Below, one piece after another: positions 17,232-27,900 of a DNA stretch of 64,000 nucleotides. The first letter of the stretch is position 1. The number at the start of each line of letters is the position of its first letter. The stretch is from the NCBI RefSeq assembly GCF_007692705.1, contig NZ_REBN01000128.1, forward strand, positions 17,848-81,847. The letters are read 5' to 3'. The notes below the pieces were generated by a model, which saw nothing but the letters and a program-made list of their open reading frames with translations, was not told the DNA's origin and did no database searches. A program made the translations under genes and the position numbers. This DNA comes from Mongoliibacter sp. GTDB taxonomy: Bacteria > Bacteroidota > Bacteroidia > Cytophagales > Cyclobacteriaceae.

Positions 17232-18722
17232 TTATTCTACCCAGTTTTTAGAACGTTCAATTGCTTTGTGCCAAAAATGTAAAAACTTTTCCACTTTCTC
17301 TACCTCCATCTGAGGTTCAAAAACTTTATCCGATTCCCATAATTCCTTAAGTTCCTCTTCGCTACTCCAATATCCCACAGCTAACCCAGCCAAAAAGGCT
17401 GCTCCTAGGGCAGTAGTCTCTATGATTTGAGGTCTTTTGATGGCACAGCCCAAAATATCAGCCTGAAATTGCATAAGGAAATTATTCGCAGAGGCTCCTC
17501 CATCTACACGCAATTCCTTAGTAGACTCTCCGCTGTCTTTTTCCATGGCTTTTAACACATCATTGACTTGGTATGCGATCGCCTCCAATGCGGCTCTTGT
17601 CATATGGGCAATGGTAGTACCTCTAGTCAACCCAAAAAATGCCCCACGGGCATTTTGATCCCAATGTGGCGCCCCCAAACCAGCCAAGGCTGGAACAAAG
17701 TACACACCATCATTATCTTCAAGACTTATTGCCAACTCTTCACTCTCCTTGGCATGACCAAAAAACTCTATACCATCCCTAAGCCACTGAATTGCCGCTC
17801 CCCCTATGAATACAGAACCTTCCAATGCATAATTGATTTTCCCATTGACTTTCCAGGCTACAGTTGTGAGCAGTTTATTTTTGGAAGAAACTGGTTTCTC
17901 ACCAGTATTCATCACCAAGAAACATCCGGTACCGTAGGTTGTTTTTCCCATTCCAGATTGTGTACATTGCTGCCCAAACAAAGCTGCCTGTTGATCACCT
18001 GCCACTCCAGCTATGGGGATTTTATGAGATAAAATATCTCCTGCAGTTTCCCCGATTACCTCAGAACTTTCTTTTACTTCAGGGAGTAAGCTTTCTGGTA
18101 TTTCAAAAAGATCCAGAAGTTCCTCGTCCCATTTTTCCGTATGGATATTAAAAATCATTGTCCTGCTGGCATTACTGATATCCGTGGCATGTGTTTTTCC
18201 ACCGGTAAGCTTCCATATAAGCCAAGTATCTATGGTTCCAAAGGCAAGCTCCCCTTCTTCGGCTTTTTTCCTTGCCCCCTCTACATGATCCAAAATCCAT
18301 TTTATTTTGGTGGCCGAAAAGTATGCGTCCAATATCAAACCCGTCTTATCTGCAATCATTTCGGATTTACCAGCAGCCTTCAATTCATCACAGTAAGCAG
18401 CAGTCCTCCTATCTTGCCAAACAATAGCATTATGGATCGGTGCACCTGTTTTTCTATCCCAAATAACCGTGGTTTCCCTTTGGTTGGTAATGCCAATAGC
18501 TGCTATTTGATTCGCCTTGATACTTTCATTGGCCAAAGCTTCAATCATTACAGCAGACTGACTAGCCCATATTTCTTGAGGGTCATGCTCCACCCAGCCT
18601 GATTTAGGAAAGTGTTGTTTGAAATCTTTTTGGGCAACTGACACTATCTGCCCTTTTTTATCAAAAACAATGGCTCTTGAACTGGTTGTACCTTGGTCTA
18701 GGGATAGAATATATTGGGACAT
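17232..18722 (-). CDS. glpK: Glycerol kinase
   Basis: A 496-residue FGGY-family kinase phosphorylating glycerol to sn-glycerol 3-phosphate with ATP. The N-terminal phosphate-binding loop [15 protein letters not shown] and the second-domain loop [22 protein letters not shown] are canonical, as are [11 protein letters not shown] and [22 protein letters not shown]. Length matches the E. coli enzyme. It is the middle gene of glpD-glpK-glpF, about 100 nt downstream of glpD. Confidence 0.96.
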   Translation of the reverse strand: MSQYILSLDQGTTSSRAIVFDKKGQIVSVAQKDFKQHFPKSGWVEHDPQEIWASQSAVMIEALANESIKANQIAAIGITNQRETTVIWDRKTGAPIHNAIVWQDRRTAAYCDELKAAGKSEMIADKTGLILDAYFSATKIKWILDHVEGARKKAEEGELAFGTIDTWLIWKLTGGKTHATDISNASRTMIFNIHTEKWDEELLDLFEIPESLLPEVKESSEVIGETAGDILSHKIPIAGVAGDQQAALFGQQCTQSGMGKTTYGTGCFLVMNTGEKPVSSKNKLLTTVAWKVNGKINYALEGSVFIGGAAIQWLRDGIEFFGHAKESEELAISLEDNDGVYFVPALAGLGAPHWDQNARGAFFGLTRGTTIAHMTRAALEAIAYQVNDVLKAMEKDSGESTKELRVDGGASANNFLMQFQADILGCAIKRPQIIETTALGAAFLAGLAVGYWSSEEELKELWESDKVFEPQMEVEKVEKFLHFWHKAIERSKNWVE

Positions 18723-18824
18723 TTTATTTTGGGTTGTTTGGTTTAAAGTTTTTCCACCTATGGTTTATTAGACATGTTGTTTTTTAAGTAAATAAATCAA
18801 ATAAGCCTTTCGTGTTTTCAACAA

Positions 18825-20390
18825 CTACGGTTTCAATATATACTTATTTGCCAACTTTTTGAAGTCTTCCAACTCAGAGTTGACCCAGCTGTCATCTTTC
18901 CCCAACTCCAAAGCCATTAGCTTCGCAACTACGGGTGCCATTTGAACAGCTGCTTTTGCATCTAAAAGCAACATTCTTATCCTCCTACTCAATACATCTT
19001 CCACCTTGACCGCCATTTCATACCTTGCACTCCATACAACTTCAGCTTTGGTGTAGGGATATTCAGCATGAAGCTTTTCCCCCAGACTGGCATCAGCTTT
19101 TATCATTTTTTGTATCTCTGCAGCATGAGATCCATATCCTTTCCAATGACCATCTTGAGGACTTTGAGTGTAGCCATGGTATTTGATATTTCCCGATTTA
19201 CTTTCATTTAGTTTTTCTCCAGTTACCTGTGGAAAATAAGAAACCGTATCCTCTCCCATTTTGCGAAAAGTCGTCCACTTACCCCCGGTAATAGAAATGA
19301 GCTTGCTATCCGAGACGATTACTTTATGAGATCTTGAAATTTCTTTTGTTTTGGTGCTTCCTTCTTTTGGGGCAGCTAGTGGCCTTAAGCCTGCAAATAC
19401 AGATAATACATCTTCTCTACTTGGGGCTTTGCTCAAATAAGCCTCTGCGGTTTCTAGTATGAAATCAATTTCTTTGACCAGCGCCTCAGGCTCAAGTTTC
19501 GCTTTATCTCTAAGTGTATCCGTAGTCCCTACTACAAGCTTCCCATGCCATGGCACTGCAAATAAAACCCTACCATCAGAAGTTTTTGGAATCATCAGGG
19601 CATCTTTCCCCCCGAGGAAACTCTGATCCAATACCAAGTGTATTCCCTGACTTGGCTGTATACTTTTAGGCGCCTCAGGCTTATCCATTTTCAGAATCTT
19701 ATCAGCAAATACACCTGTAGCATTGACCACCATTTTAGCATTGATATTGTAATTCTTCTTACTAAAAGTATCCTGGACTTTGACACCGGAAGTTGTACCA
19801 GCATCATCTTTCAGCAATCCAACTACCTTGACATAATTAAGCATACAGCCACCCATTTCATTACAGGTCATGGCAATACTCAATGCAAGTCTTGCATCAT
19901 CAAACTGTCCATCATGGTAAACTACACCTCCACTAAGTCCTTTACTTTTTACTTGCGGCAACCTTGCCATGGTTTCTTTTTTTGAAATAAACCTTGACTT
20001 ACCCAACCTCAAACGACCTGCCATCCAATCATAGATTTTTAAACCTACGCTATATTGGATACGATCAAAAATAGAGTAAATCGGAATAATAAAAGGCTGG
20101 TTATAGGTTAGGTGTGGAGCATTTTGCAGTAACCGGCCTCTTTCCCTCAATGCTTCAAATACAAGCCCTACATCCCCTTGCGCAAGATACCTCACGCCAC
20201 CGTGAACCAACTTGGTACTTCTGCTTGAGGTTCCGGTGGCAAAATCAGCTTTTTCTACCAATACCACGGAAAGACCTCTAGAAAGAGCATCCAAAGCAAC
20301 TCCCAAACCCGATGCCCCTCCACCTATCACAGCAATATCCCAAACTTCCCCTTTGTCATTTATCCGATCAAGATTTTTAATTCTATCCAT
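18825..20390 (-). CDS. glpD: Glycerol-3-phosphate dehydrogenase, FAD-dependent
   Basis: An enzyme of about 521 residues oxidising glycerol 3-phosphate to dihydroxyacetone phosphate at the membrane, feeding electrons to quinone. The FAD-binding motif is VIGGGASGLGVALDALSRG near residue 28, followed by ATGTSSRSTKLVHGGVRYL, the GlpD/GlpA signature. The C-terminal DAO_C domain is present. I prefer the ATG at 20390 (MDRIKNL, with AGCGGA upstream) over the TTG at 20411. First gene of the glycerol operon, divergent from glpR. Confidence 0.94.
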   Translation of the reverse strand: MDRIKNLDRINDKGEVWDIAVIGGGASGLGVALDALSRGLSVVLVEKADFATGTSSRSTKLVHGGVRYLAQGDVGLVFEALRERGRLLQNAPHLTYNQPFIIPIYSIFDRIQYSVGLKIYDWMAGRLRLGKSRFISKKETMARLPQVKSKGLSGGVVYHDGQFDDARLALSIAMTCNEMGGCMLNYVKVVGLLKDDAGTTSGVKVQDTFSKKNYNINAKMVVNATGVFADKILKMDKPEAPKSIQPSQGIHLVLDQSFLGGKDALMIPKTSDGRVLFAVPWHGKLVVGTTDTLRDKAKLEPEALVKEIDFILETAEAYLSKAPSREDVLSVFAGLRPLAAPKEGSTKTKEISRSHKVIVSDSKLISITGGKWTTFRKMGEDTVSYFPQVTGEKLNESKSGNIKYHGYTQSPQDGHWKGYGSHAAEIQKMIKADASLGEKLHAEYPYTKAEVVWSARYEMAVKVEDVLSRRIRMLLLDAKAAVQMAPVVAKLMALELGKDDSWVNSELEDFKKLANKYILKP

Positions 20391-20420
20391 TCCGCTTCTT
20401 GTTTGAATCAAAAGTAATAA

Positions 20421-20486
20421 AAAAGGAAATAAAAAGAAACAAAAGGAAACATATTATTAATTTTGTATTTCTTTTACTTTCCTTTT
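20421..20486. promoter_or_regulatory. Operator array between glpD and glpR-like gene
   Basis: Three tandem 10-mers, AAAAGGAAAT (20421-20430), AAAAAGAAAC (20431-20440) and AAAAGGAAAC (20441-20450), are followed after an AT spacer by two more 10-mers of the same kind in inverted orientation (about 20467-20486: reverse strand AAAAGGAAAG and TAAAAGAAAT). The 10-bp phasing puts all sites on one helix face. DeoR-family repressors typically bind TTTC-rich repeats of this kind, so this is the likely shared operator for the divergent pair. Confidence 0.65.
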
Positions 20487-20525
20487 ATTGAAGATTATGA
20501 TTACTTTTAGTCGAAAGAAATACCA

Positions 20526-21287
20526 ATGACCATTGCAGAAAGACATAAATATATTTTAGATGAGTTGAACAAAAATGGTTTTGTCGGGGTAGCCGAGCTC
20601 AGCAAAGAACTGGACGTGACAGTCGTAACCATAAGGAAAGACCTTAAAATCCTGGAGGATAAAGGCCTCCTCTATCGTTCACATGGATCGGCAACACCTG
20701 CTTCACCTTATGTAAATGACAGATCTGTAAATGAAAAGAAACTTGTTCGGGTAGAGGAAAAAATGAAAATTGCTTCAGAAGCAGCAAAGCTTATAGATGA
20801 AGACGATGCCATTATCATCGGTTCAGGTACTACTGTGGTTTCATTTGCTCAGGCAATACCCAAAAATAAAAAATTGACTGTCCTTACTGCCGCCATGAAT
20901 GTAACGCTAGCCTTGATCGACGCTCCTGAGATCGAAATTGTTCAATTGGGGGGAGTGGTCCGGAAAAGTAGCAGTTCGGTCGTTGGAAATTTTGCCGATG
21001 AAATGCTTCAACAATTTGCCTGTTCAAAGCTTTTTCTCAGTGCTGATGGAATCAGCTTGGATCATGGTCTTACCACTTCCCATATGATGGAAGCACACCT
21101 GAACGCAAGGATGATTAAAGGTGTGCAAAAAACTATAGTACTTGCAGATTCAAGCAAATTTGGGAAAAAGGGTTTTGGCAAAATCTGCAATTTAGAAGAT
21201 ATTGATATGGTGATTACGGATTCTGGAATTCCTGAACTCTATAAAGAAAAGCTAGAAGAAATAGGGATTGAAGTAAGGATATTATAG
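20526..21287 (+). CDS. DeoR-family repressor of the glycerol genes
   Basis: A 253-residue transcription factor: N-terminal DeoR winged HTH (RHKYILDELNKNGFVGVAEL, then DVTVVTIRKDLKILEDKGLLYRSHG) and a C-terminal sugar-phosphate sensor domain of the isomerase-like fold (IIGSGTTV, GGVVRKSSSSVVG, LSADGIS, LADSSKFGKKGF). In the GlpR branch glycerol 3-phosphate is the inducer. Its position, divergent from glpD-glpK-glpF with a repeat operator between, supports this, but the ligand is inferred. The symbol glpR would suit if confirmed. Confidence 0.9.
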   Translation: MTIAERHKYILDELNKNGFVGVAELSKELDVTVVTIRKDLKILEDKGLLYRSHGSATPASPYVNDRSVNEKKLVRVEEKMKIASEAAKLIDEDDAIIIGSGTTVVSFAQAIPKNKKLTVLTAAMNVTLALIDAPEIEIVQLGGVVRKSSSSVVGNFADEMLQQFACSKLFLSADGISLDHGLTTSHMMEAHLNARMIKGVQKTIVLADSSKFGKKGFGKICNLEDIDMVITDSGIPELYKEKLEEIGIEVRIL

Positions 21288-21325
21288 CCTTCCTCATTTT
21301 CTCAATGACAAAGCATATATGTAAA

Positions 21326-21356
21326 TAAAAAGAGCACTGATTACTCAGCGCTCTAA
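21326..21356 (-). terminator. Terminator-like hairpin after the histidine phosphatase gene
   Basis: AGAGC-A-CTGA pairs with TCAG-C-GCTCT across a short loop; on the minus strand it is followed by a T run (plus-strand AAAAA at 21327-21331). It fits the end of the minus-strand unit at 21506 and may also block read-through from the DeoR gene. Confidence 0.5.
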
Positions 21357-21505
21357 TATATTTTAAAATGATTTTAAGCTACTTTGATTGTAACCTTAGG
21401 TTCTAGTATTAATGTTTGCACTTGATCAGTATCAATTAGTTTCGAAATGAATCAAAAAGCAGACATTTATTTCACTACTGGCATAATTACGTAAATACAT
21501 AGATT

Positions 21506-22024
21506 TTAAAAATCCCTGTACAACTTTCTTTCCACTTTTGAGCCGCCCTTATCATCCAAGGTAACTACAAAAATATAATCGTATTCTATATCTTCTAATT
21601 CAGGGTATTTTACACCGTCTCCCACAAAATAATTAACAAGATGATGCACAGTATTACTGTGCCCCACTACCAATATATTCCCTTTCCTTTTCTTTAACTC
21701 GTTTACCAAATCATCATGCCTTTCAGCATCATAGGCTTCAATCTCTGCACCAGAATGATTGGAGACATGTCTTGCAGTAGCTATTGTGCGAATGGTGTTG
21801 GTACTAAAAACATGGGTAATCTGCTTATCTTCCAAAATCTGACCAAGCTTTACAGCCCTAGCCGAACCGGCGACACTCAATTCAGGATCATCTTCAAGCA
21901 ATAGTTTCTCAGCATGACGAACAACATAGATTGTTTTGGATTCCTGTTTTTGAGTACATGAGTACTGAAATGCCAAGGTAATGATTACAAAAATTACACT
22001 TTTAAAATACCTGAGTCTATTCAT
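21506..22024 (-). CDS. Lipoprotein of the histidine phosphatase (SixA-like) family
   Basis: A 172-residue envelope protein with a lipobox (FQYSC) after a hydrophobic signal. It then shows the phosphoglycerate-mutase-like fold: catalytic RHAEK near residue 36, TNTIRTIATA, and the second His in VVGHSNT near 122. This is the short SixA-like form, expected to dephosphorylate small molecules or phosphohistidine, but here placed outside the cytoplasm. Substrate unknown. Monocistronic. Confidence 0.85.
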   Translation of the reverse strand: MNRLRYFKSVIFVIITLAFQYSCTQKQESKTIYVVRHAEKLLLEDDPELSVAGSARAVKLGQILEDKQITHVFSTNTIRTIATARHVSNHSGAEIEAYDAERHDDLVNELKKRKGNILVVGHSNTVHHLVNYFVGDGVKYPELEDIEYDYIFVVTLDDKGGSKVERKLYRDF

Positions 22025-22173
22025 CTTAACATTTATTCATTCAAATTAATAACTTCATTTCCTGAAAACCTGATTAAAGTCAAGTGTATCAACCCTTGAA
22101 CAACTTGTCAAAACTACTATATCGCTGAATTTTTATCCTATTAATTGAATTGAATATTACCTGAAACGAGAGA

Positions 22174-22848
22174 TTATTTGTTCTTTTCAGCATTCATCAG
22201 CATGATAAGTCTTCTAATGTCATTTTTATCCTTCAGGTCTAGTTTGTAATTATTACTTAAATCATTGATTATAGAATAACCCTCATCTCCAAAGAATCCA
22301 ACAAGAGCTTTCTTTCTAGGCTTCCAAAGAAATGCTTCACCATCCTTAAAAACATATAAATCTTCGGTATTAGAAAATGCCTTTGCTCTTTGTGAACCGT
22401 AAGTCGCACCTGGATCATCAATCATCTTTTTATATTTATGATTGACAAGAGTATAATCTCCGTCAACCAATATTTCTACAAACCTATTAGATCCTATACC
22501 GGGAATATTATATCCAGAGCGAAATAACTGTGGAGCAGATTTGGCATTTAAAATAAATCCATTGATTCTACCTGGAGAATAGGCCATCAACTCTCTGCCC
22601 TCCCTATATTCAAGAGTATGATTGAAGGCATTAAATGCTATTACCACTTCCTCAGCAGTATCTTTTTCAGAAAAAATAATAGAACCCTGATCAAATTCTG
22701 TCCAATATTGAGAGCCCTTTACTTCGGGGTATGGGTTTGCCATCACTGGATTACCAGTGGCCTGATCTCTCATAACCTGTAATTGAGCAGAAGCAAAACC
22801 AAATGAACAAACGTATACTATACTTACTAATAAACTAAACTTTTTCAT
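22174..22848 (-). CDS. Exported protein of unknown function next to SusC/D
   Basis: About 224 residues, starting at the Met that precedes a signal peptide (MKKFSLLVSIVYVCSFGFASAQ). The mature protein is beta-rich, with no catalytic motif or repeat that I recognise (KGSQYWTEFDQGSIIF..., RFVEILVDGDYTLVNHKYKKM, DDIRRLIMLMNAEKNK-type helical end). It is separated from the SusC/D operon by a strong terminator, so it has its own promoter. Function unknown. Confidence 0.65.
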   Translation of the reverse strand: MKKFSLLVSIVYVCSFGFASAQLQVMRDQATGNPVMANPYPEVKGSQYWTEFDQGSIIFSEKDTAEEVVIAFNAFNHTLEYREGRELMAYSPGRINGFILNAKSAPQLFRSGYNIPGIGSNRFVEILVDGDYTLVNHKYKKMIDDPGATYGSQRAKAFSNTEDLYVFKDGEAFLWKPRKKALVGFFGDEGYSIINDLSNNYKLDLKDKNDIRRLIMLMNAEKNK

Positions 22849-22862
22849 ATACAAATCTAAAT

Positions 22863-22889
22863 AAAAGGCCGGAAATATCCGGCCTTTTA
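22863..22889. terminator. Terminator of the SusC/D operon
   Basis: A perfect 11-bp stem AAAAGGCCGGA / TCCGGCCTTTT with loop AATA, placed 25 nt after the last gene of the operon. Confidence 0.85.
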
Positions 22890-22913
22890 TTCTATAAATT
22901 ATTGGAATAATGA

Positions 22914-23408
22914 TTATCCTTCCACTGCTGGAGGGCTTGGTCTGGTTATTCTCAATTGTACTCTTTTGTAGTTTTCACTTGCCTGAATAGTGGAATTACC
23001 TTCCAACTCTAGCAACAAGTCAACTGAACCACCGATTTCACCGGTATTGATGATGTCCACCTCTAAAGTAGCAGTGGAAGAGTTAGCCGGGATTACCAAA
23101 GATCCGGATACATTGTAATCGGTTCCTTCTACTGCTGTAGTTCCTTCAGACACTACTCTGTAAGTAATGGTCTCGTCACTGTCTCTCTGTCTGGCAACAA
23201 GATTTACTTGAAGTCCATAAGTGCCAATGCTGTTTGCGATGGATATCCTTGGGTAGTTTTGACCCGCAATAGGTGCGGTCACTACTGAGGCCTGGAATTC
23301 AACCTCAGCTCCTTCCCAAATCGGATAGTTCTGCTCGATACAAGAACCGAACACAAAAACCATCACAAGAGAAAATATAGATAATATCTTTTTCATAGTC
23401 ATTTTCAA
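22914..23408 (-). CDS. SusC/D-associated lipoprotein (DUF4843/Calx-beta-like)
   Basis: A 164-residue lipoprotein: signal with lipobox VFGSC (near residue 22), then a beta-sandwich region with the pattern EGTDYNVSGSLVIPANSSTATLEVDI, which resembles Calx-beta and DUF4843/DUF1735-type surface domains. It starts 2 nt after the SusD stop and so belongs to that operon. Such proteins usually sit at the cell surface with SusD and help bind the substrate. Ligand unknown. Confidence 0.75.
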   Translation of the reverse strand: MKMTMKKILSIFSLVMVFVFGSCIEQNYPIWEGAEVEFQASVVTAPIAGQNYPRISIANSIGTYGLQVNLVARQRDSDETITYRVVSEGTTAVEGTDYNVSGSLVIPANSSTATLEVDIINTGEIGGSVDLLLELEGNSTIQASENYKRVQLRITRPSPPAVEG

Positions 23409-23410
23409 TT

Positions 23411-24958
23411 TTAGTATCCTCTGTTTTGATTAAGGTTCGTGTTACCATCAACCTCACGCTGAGGTATAAGAGGAAGTATTCTAAAGTCATCGAAAGGCAC
23501 GAAGTTATTTGGACCTAAATATCTTTTATCCAAATCTCTTCCGTATCTCTTAAGATCAAAGAATCTATGTCCTTCAAACGCAAATTCTTTAAATCTTTCT
23601 ATAAGGATCTCTTCAAGAATATCTTCACCGCTCATGGTTACAGGCTCAAGCCCTCTCAAAGCTTTGAAATCATTCAATTCTGCAAGTGCATCACCAGTAT
23701 TACCCAACTGATAGTTGGCTTCAGCCCTGATCAAATGCATTTCAGACTTTCTGATTACAGGAACGTTGTCACCATAAACAAATCCAGCCTTGGCTATGAA
23801 TTTAACACATTCAATGTTTCTTGATCCTCTAACAGTACTTCCAGTAGTGTAAAGGTGAGCCCTTACATCTTCATTTCTGGTAACATCCCAGCTATTGTTG
23901 TCATCAGGATTATCACCCACTTGAAGCGGTGCCAATCCAAAGAAATCAAGGACTCTTTGATTAGGCACGAAATCTCCCCATCCACCTTGCGCATTCTTGT
24001 TGTCTAAATTTAACAATACAGTAAAAGAAGATTGAAGTGATTCGTTAACACCGATTGATTCACCAGCAATTTGAAATCTAACTTCAAACATAGCTTCAGG
24101 ATGATTCTGTGCTCTCCAACCTTCTACATAATCCATACCGCCAAGAACAGTGCCTGCACCAGATGCTAAAGCCGCAGTAGCTGCGTCTCTTGCAGCAGCC
24201 CAGTTACCTCTATAGAGTTCTACTCTTGCCAATAGACCTTGAGCAGCTCCTACTGAAGCAAACTGAGAACCAGCCCTGCTTGAAGTACTCAAAGCAGTAA
24301 TCGCTTCGTTTAGGTCTAATACAATTTGTGCATAATTCTCATCGATTGTAGCTCTTGGAGAATTCCTTGTAAATGCGATATCAGAAGTAATTGAACCTTC
24401 CAAAGGCATAGGAATTCCACCTTCGTCAACCAAACCTGGCTGATAAATAGCTGTTGGAATGTAAGTATATACTTTCGCCAAGTCGAAGTAGTTTAAAGCT
24501 CTTAAGAACTTCAATTCGCCTTCCCATCTTGCAAGCTGGGCAGCAGAAGCGCCTTCAACTCCAGAAGCTACCGCATCAAGAATTAGATTAGCCTCATTGA
24601 TGGCAAAATAAGTAGTTTGCCAGAAACTCAGGTTGTTGGCAGGTATGGAATTAAAGTGCGCATTTGGCTGATTATTATTTTCCTGAATCAAACGTCCGGA
24701 ATTGGAAGTAGTTCTTCCCACATCTGCCAAAGCATCAGATAATGCCAATAGGTTTCTACCATAATTATTGGTAGCCCTAAGCCTTCCATACACGGAATTT
24801 ACAGCAGCATCTACACCATCGGGTGTGTTCAATGCTAGATCTGCATCAATTGATTGTCTCGGGTCAACATTCAAGTCACAGGAAGAAACCGCAACTCCAA
24901 GTCCCAAGAGAACCGTAAATGCATATTTATATATATAATTTTTCATTTTCATTGTCAT
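23411..24958 (-). CDS. SusD/RagB-family outer-membrane lipoprotein
   Basis: A 515-residue surface lipoprotein (lipobox VAVSSC near residue 27) with the helical TPR-like SusD fold and the typical C-terminal RagB/SusD block: YGDNVPVIRKSEMHLIRAEANYQLGN, LNDFKALRGL, ILEERFKEFAFEGHRFFDLKR. It acts as a lid on the SusC transporter and captures the ligand. It starts 5 nt after SusC. No glycosidase, sulfatase or peptidase is encoded beside it, so the substrate cannot be inferred. Confidence 0.95.
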   Translation of the reverse strand: MTMKMKNYIYKYAFTVLLGLGVAVSSCDLNVDPRQSIDADLALNTPDGVDAAVNSVYGRLRATNNYGRNLLALSDALADVGRTTSNSGRLIQENNNQPNAHFNSIPANNLSFWQTTYFAINEANLILDAVASGVEGASAAQLARWEGELKFLRALNYFDLAKVYTYIPTAIYQPGLVDEGGIPMPLEGSITSDIAFTRNSPRATIDENYAQIVLDLNEAITALSTSSRAGSQFASVGAAQGLLARVELYRGNWAAARDAATAALASGAGTVLGGMDYVEGWRAQNHPEAMFEVRFQIAGESIGVNESLQSSFTVLLNLDNKNAQGGWGDFVPNQRVLDFFGLAPLQVGDNPDDNNSWDVTRNEDVRAHLYTTGSTVRGSRNIECVKFIAKAGFVYGDNVPVIRKSEMHLIRAEANYQLGNTGDALAELNDFKALRGLEPVTMSGEDILEEILIERFKEFAFEGHRFFDLKRYGRDLDKRYLGPNNFVPFDDFRILPLIPQREVDGNTNLNQNRGY

Positions 24959-24963
24959 CTATT

Positions 24964-27900
24964 TTAAAATCCTAACTGTACACCGATCTGATAACTTTTT
25001 ACAATCGGAAGCTGACCTGTACCTGCACCAACGAACTCAGGATCATATCCAGGATAGTTAGAGTATGTCCAAAGGTTCATTCCTTGAGCATATACCCTAG
25101 CTCTGGTAAGTCCCAAGCTTCTAAGAGTACTTGGATTAAAGCTGTATCCAAATTGCAATTGTGCTAATCTGATAAAGTCAGCATTCAAAAGCCCTGCAGT
25201 ACCGAAGTTTCTTCCTTGGCTTCTTACTTCATTACCACCATTGGAGTTACCTACGTTTCTTGGAATATCAGTCATATCACCTGGGCTTGTCCACTGTCTG
25301 TCTACCACTTCTCTTAGGGTATTCAAAGCCAAACGGGTACCTGCTTCTCTCATAAAGCTATATTGACCATCAGTAACCACCGCACCATATTCATAAGTAA
25401 AGAATGCAGTCAGTTCAAATCCTTTGTATCTGAAGGTATTGCTTAGACCACCATATATTGGGGCTAGGTTTGATCCGAAATATACTCTGTCTGCTGCAAT
25501 AGGCTGGTAAGTTCTGTTACCTGCTGCATCCAACCACATAGGACGGCCTGTTGCTGGGTTAACACCGGCATACTCAGCAAAGAAATGTGAACCTGGTGCC
25601 TGATCTCCTGGGAAAGCAGGGTTTCCAACTGGCTGACCAACTGCTATACCCGGATTAGCGGGAAGGAAATCCAAATCATCATAAAGAGAAATTACTTCAT
25701 TTCTAATATATGTAAAGTTGAAGGATGTTCTCCAAGAGAAACCGCTTCTATCTATGTTCACAGTACTTACTTCAAATTCAACACCCCTGTTCATCAACTC
25801 ACCCACATTGTTGGCAATAGAGCTGAATCCATTTGTCCAAAGGATAGGTTGATTCAAAAGCAAATTCTTGGTTCTCTGATCAAATAAATCAACAGAACCT
25901 GTAACCCTATTGCTGAAGAAACCGAAGTCAAGACCTAAGTTTACTGTTTCATTTGTCTCCCAACCTAAGTCAAGGTTAGCCAATGAAGTAGGTCTAATAC
26001 CTGCATTTCCAGCGTAGTTACCTGCAGTTGGAGCGCCATAAAGACCTCTAGCTGCGAAGTTTCCAATCTGATCATTTCCAGATTGACCCCAAGAAGCTCT
26101 CAATTTCAAATCTGTAATCGTTTCGGAATCTTTTAAGAAATCTTCCATTGCAATATTCCAACCAGCTCTAACAGATGGAAAAATACCATATTGTGTATTG
26201 GCTCCAAATCTGGAAGAACCATCATATCTTGCTGTAGCAGTAAATAGATACTTCTCTTTGTAGTTGTAGTTTGCGTTTGCAAATACACCTTGTCTTCTGT
26301 AACCTGTCCAGAAACCACCCACAAACTCCGGAGTAGCACCTGAATCGATATACCTGAACTGGAATGTTGGGAAACCAATGGCTTCAGCATTCAACCCTTC
26401 TCTTGTTTCAGAAACAAATTCAAAACCTACCAAAGCCGTAAGGTTGTGGACATTATTGAAAGTTTTGTTCCAATTTAAAGTGTGCGTGGTAATAAACCTT
26501 GTTCTCCAGTCATTTGCTGCAGTAGCTCTACCCCTTACCCCAGCCCCATCAGGAGTTCTTGGATCTCTATACCTGTTTTCAGTAAGCATTCTGTAATCAA
26601 CACCTACCAATCCACGATAAGTAAGATTATCTAAGATTTTATAATTGGCAATAGCATTACCTACAATAGAGTTAGTGGTTGTTGTACCTGAGTTAAAATC
26701 ATTAACCAAAGCAACGTTTTGATTCAAAACACCAGCAATATTAGTGTTGTAGCTACCATCTTCATTGAAAATTGCATTGTGTGGCAATACTGTTGAAGAG
26801 GAGAAAGCAGGATTACCCAAAAATGCACCATCTATAGCAAAAGGAGAATTTTGAGTAATGGTTGACAAGTTAATATTTGTTTCTAAAGTAAGTCTATCAT
26901 TTGCTTTATGAGTCAAAGCCGTTCTAAATGTACCTCTTTCGAAATCGACTGGACGGAATGAAGATTCTTGAACATTGTAAGAACCAGAAATAAAGAAAGT
27001 AGTTTTGTCATCACCACCGGAAACGTTAAGTTCATAGTTTTGAAGTCTACCTCTTCCCATCAATTGTCTTTGCCAATCAAATGTAGGCAGACCCAGACCA
27101 ATGGCGTCAAGACCATCAGCACCCAATTCTTGCCAGTTACCTGGTAGTCTACCCATAGCATTCAAAGCATTTGCCTGAGGGTTACCAACGCCAGCATTGA
27201 TCAAACCGTCTCTTCTCATAGTATACCACTCATCACCACCCAATACATCTAGTATTTTCATTGGTTGAGTTTCACCTGCAAAAGCGTTGAATTCAAATCT
27301 TGCCTTACCTTGCTTACCTTTTTTAGTGGTAATAATAACAACACCATTAGCTGCCTGAGAACCATAAATAGCAGCAGAAGCTGCATCTTTAAGGATTTCC
27401 ATAGACTCAATATCATTTGGGTTTAAGAAAGCAAGCGGGTTGTCTTGGGTAAAGCTAGCGTTACCTGCATTGTTCAGCTGAACACCATCTACAATAAAAA
27501 GTGGCTCATTACCTGCTGTAATAGAACCTACACCACGGATACGGATGTTAACCGCACCACCTGGAAGACCATTTGCAGATCTAACCTGTACACCGGCAGC
27601 TCTACCCTGCAACGCGCGGTCAAAAGATTGCATAGGAAGGTTTTCAATCAACTCACCTTTTACGGATGAAACCGCACCGGTGACTTCTCTTTTTGGCTGA
27701 GTACCGTAACCAGTTACGATAACTTCTTCCAAACTCCTAGTATCAGGCTGTAATACCACATTGACCTGAGACCTATTACCAATATTGACTTCTTGCATTT
27801 CAGTACCTACAAATGAAAACACCAATGTGTTATTTCCTTGTGGGACATTCAGCGAGAAATTGCCGTCTAAGTCAGTAGCTGTACCCACAGTGGTACCTTT

